Shown here: piece by piece, positions 63,093 through 64,000 of the stretch
Numbering within the stretch: the stretch's first letter is position 1
How the letters are laid out: each line of letters begins with the position of its first letter
From: Pedobacter polaris
GTDB lineage: Bacteria; Bacteroidota; Bacteroidia; Sphingobacteriales; Sphingobacteriaceae
Direction: 5' to 3'
Assembly (NCBI RefSeq): GCF_005116505.1
Contig: NZ_SWBR01000002.1
Location: 372,314 to 436,313 of the forward strand
Length of the DNA stretch: 64,000 nt
The notes under the pieces: model-generated
Databases searched by the model: none
What the model was told of the DNA's origin: nothing
The model's input: the letters and a program-made list of their open reading frames with translations, nothing else
Made by a program: the position numbers and the translations under genes

Positions 63093-63124
63093 TTGCACAC
63101 GCGACACGCGGGCGCTAGCATGGG
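63093..63124. repeat. GC-rich palindromic segment beside the transposase
   Basis: tgcacacgcgacacgcgggc then gctagcatgg is far richer in G and C than its surroundings and contains ggcgctagc. It begins 36 bases after the transposase stop and is a candidate REP-type target. A weaker GC-rich patch (ggacggcgtgtagagaggtg) lies just before the gene at 62481. Confidence 0.4.
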
Positions 63125-63156
63125 TTTTCTTTTGATCTCATTTTACACTCAAAAAA

Positions 63157-63177
63157 AACCGCCTAAGTATGACGGTC
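63157..63177 (-). terminator. rho-independent terminator of the 63203 lipoprotein gene
   Basis: Read on the minus strand, gaccgtc and ggcggtt pair as a short stem (one G-T pair) followed by a run of eight T residues. It lies 25 bases beyond the stop of the minus-strand lipoprotein gene. Confidence 0.65.
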
Positions 63178-63202
63178 TTTTGTATATTATTAAAATAATA
63201 TT

Positions 63203-63916
63203 CTATTTTTTGGTTTCATCTAATTCAAAATCTTCTTTTTTAGGATCCCACACGAATGACATTGTAAAGGGTTTATTATTTTTCAGACCTGAGAAAATGA
63301 TGTCCTTTTGTTTATCATTATTAACGTCTTTCAGTTCAAATGGTAATATTTTTGGCGAATAATTATTTCCGTCAATAGTTTGGATGGTCCAGTCTTTAGT
63401 ATTCAGATATTCTTTAACGCTATCTTTATTGATTCCTACAAAATGGTGAATTCCATTTGCTTTGGAAGTTTCTTCCGTGATCATTAATAAAGGTGATTGA
63501 TTTTCAAAAGCGGTAACCGGCTCATATTTTTGGGTTAAGAAATTACCCTTTATCTGACCTTTATCGTCCAAAATAAAAAGTTCTTTATACGGCCAGCCAG
63601 ACATTGCTCCATCAATTTCGTCTACATAAGCAAGAGTATACGGTCTATCTGATCCGTAAAGTTTTATTTCTTCTGTTTTAATCAAACGATAGGGTGTTCC
63701 TTTATCATCTTTAGGTTGCTGTCCCAGTTTTTTGTATAAACTTATTAAGAAAGCACTTTCATCCTTATTTTGCTTAAAACTGTCTAGTAAAGTTTTAGTT
63801 GTTGTTTGCGCTGTAGAATCTTTAACTAATTCTGATTCCGACTTAGGTTTATTTGTTTGGCATGCCGATACAGAAGCTATTACTGCTATTGCACCAGCGA
63901 TTAATTTTAATCTCAT
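63203..63916 (-). CDS. hypothetical lipoprotein
   Basis: 237-residue protein, unrecognised. The start chosen is the second in-frame ATG (63916 on the minus strand), because MRLKLIAGAIAVIASVSAC is a full lipoprotein signal with lipidated Cys; the frame extends 8 codons further to 63940. The mature part contains KDVNNDKQKDIIFSGLKNNK, an FG-GAP or calcium-loop-like stretch, near the C-terminus. A possible promoter (minus-strand TACTTTTA, near 63945-63952) misses the TAnnTTTG consensus by one base. A terminator follows. Function unknown. Confidence 0.7.
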   Translation of the reverse strand: MRLKLIAGAIAVIASVSACQTNKPKSESELVKDSTAQTTTKTLLDSFKQNKDESAFLISLYKKLGQQPKDDKGTPYRLIKTEEIKLYGSDRPYTLAYVDEIDGAMSGWPYKELFILDDKGQIKGNFLTQKYEPVTAFENQSPLLMITEETSKANGIHHFVGINKDSVKEYLNTKDWTIQTIDGNNYSPKILPFELKDVNNDKQKDIIFSGLKNNKPFTMSFVWDPKKEDFELDETKK

Positions 63917-64000
63917 TGTGTATGTTTTTACTAAGTTCACATGCTAAAAGTATACCAGTATTTAAACACAAGAAATTATTTTTTAGATATTTAACTTTTC

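Noticed and set aside
63093..63362. Plus-strand open frame of 89 codons after the transposase
   Set aside because: Mostly antisense to the lipoprotein gene and starts inside the GC-rich repeat.

Overview
The window is AT-rich, densely packed DNA from a member of the Bacteroidota, most likely Sphingobacteriaceae and close to Pedobacter. The evidence is the CAZyme repertoire, TAnnTTTG-type promoters, lipoprotein signals, few Shine-Dalgarno sites, and the many palindromic intergenic repeats of the type 'cgtcattgcgag ... gaagcaatc'. These are family-level inferences made by reading; no database search was run. No rRNA, tRNA, CRISPR array or prophage was recognised, and no gene-free stretch exceeds about 300 bases.

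Layout. (1) 1-28658, plus strand: a long run of secreted pectin-degrading enzymes. It holds two tandem pectate lyases (the first cut by the window edge), a two-domain beta-helix protein, a GH140 apiosidase-like lipoprotein, a GH43, two sialidase-fold proteins, an SGNH acetylesterase, a GH2, two GH78 rhamnosidases, a DUF3826 protein, an STN-esterase fusion, a TIM-barrel isomerase, a GH141-mutarotase fusion, a Gfo/Idh oxidoreductase and a sodium symporter. (2) 28773-29555, minus strand: an IclR regulator, divergent from the next block. (3) 29791-55725, plus strand: GH78, a propeller glycosidase and GH2; then a cytoplasmic module of two solute-binding-protein-like proteins without export signals, two class III CoA-transferases, a Gfo/Idh oxidoreductase and a MaoC hydratase; then a FucP-type permease, GH106, GH127, an SGNH esterase, a DUF5703 protein, an SDR and a zinc-dependent MDR dehydrogenase. 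(4) 55998-61766, minus strand: the L-arabinose operon araB-araD-araA plus a sodium symporter. (5) 61934-63916: two hypothetical lipoproteins around a REP-associated transposase whose amino end is broken.

Taken together, GH140, GH141, GH127, GH106, GH78, GH2, sialidase-fold proteins and acetylesterases resemble the known toolkit for rhamnogalacturonan II, with pectate lyases for the backbone. SusC/SusD and hybrid two-component regulators are absent from the window and may lie upstream. Released arabinose is handled by the ara operon. Fucose-like sugars and acidic sugars may be imported by the FucP-type permease and processed by the oxidoreductase/CoA module, whose pathway I do not recognise; it is the best candidate for an undescribed system.

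A second theme is repeats. About ten families of palindromic repeats sit at most operon joints. In five genes a repeat has been absorbed into the reading frame near the amino end, supplying start codons, parts of signal peptides or a linker.
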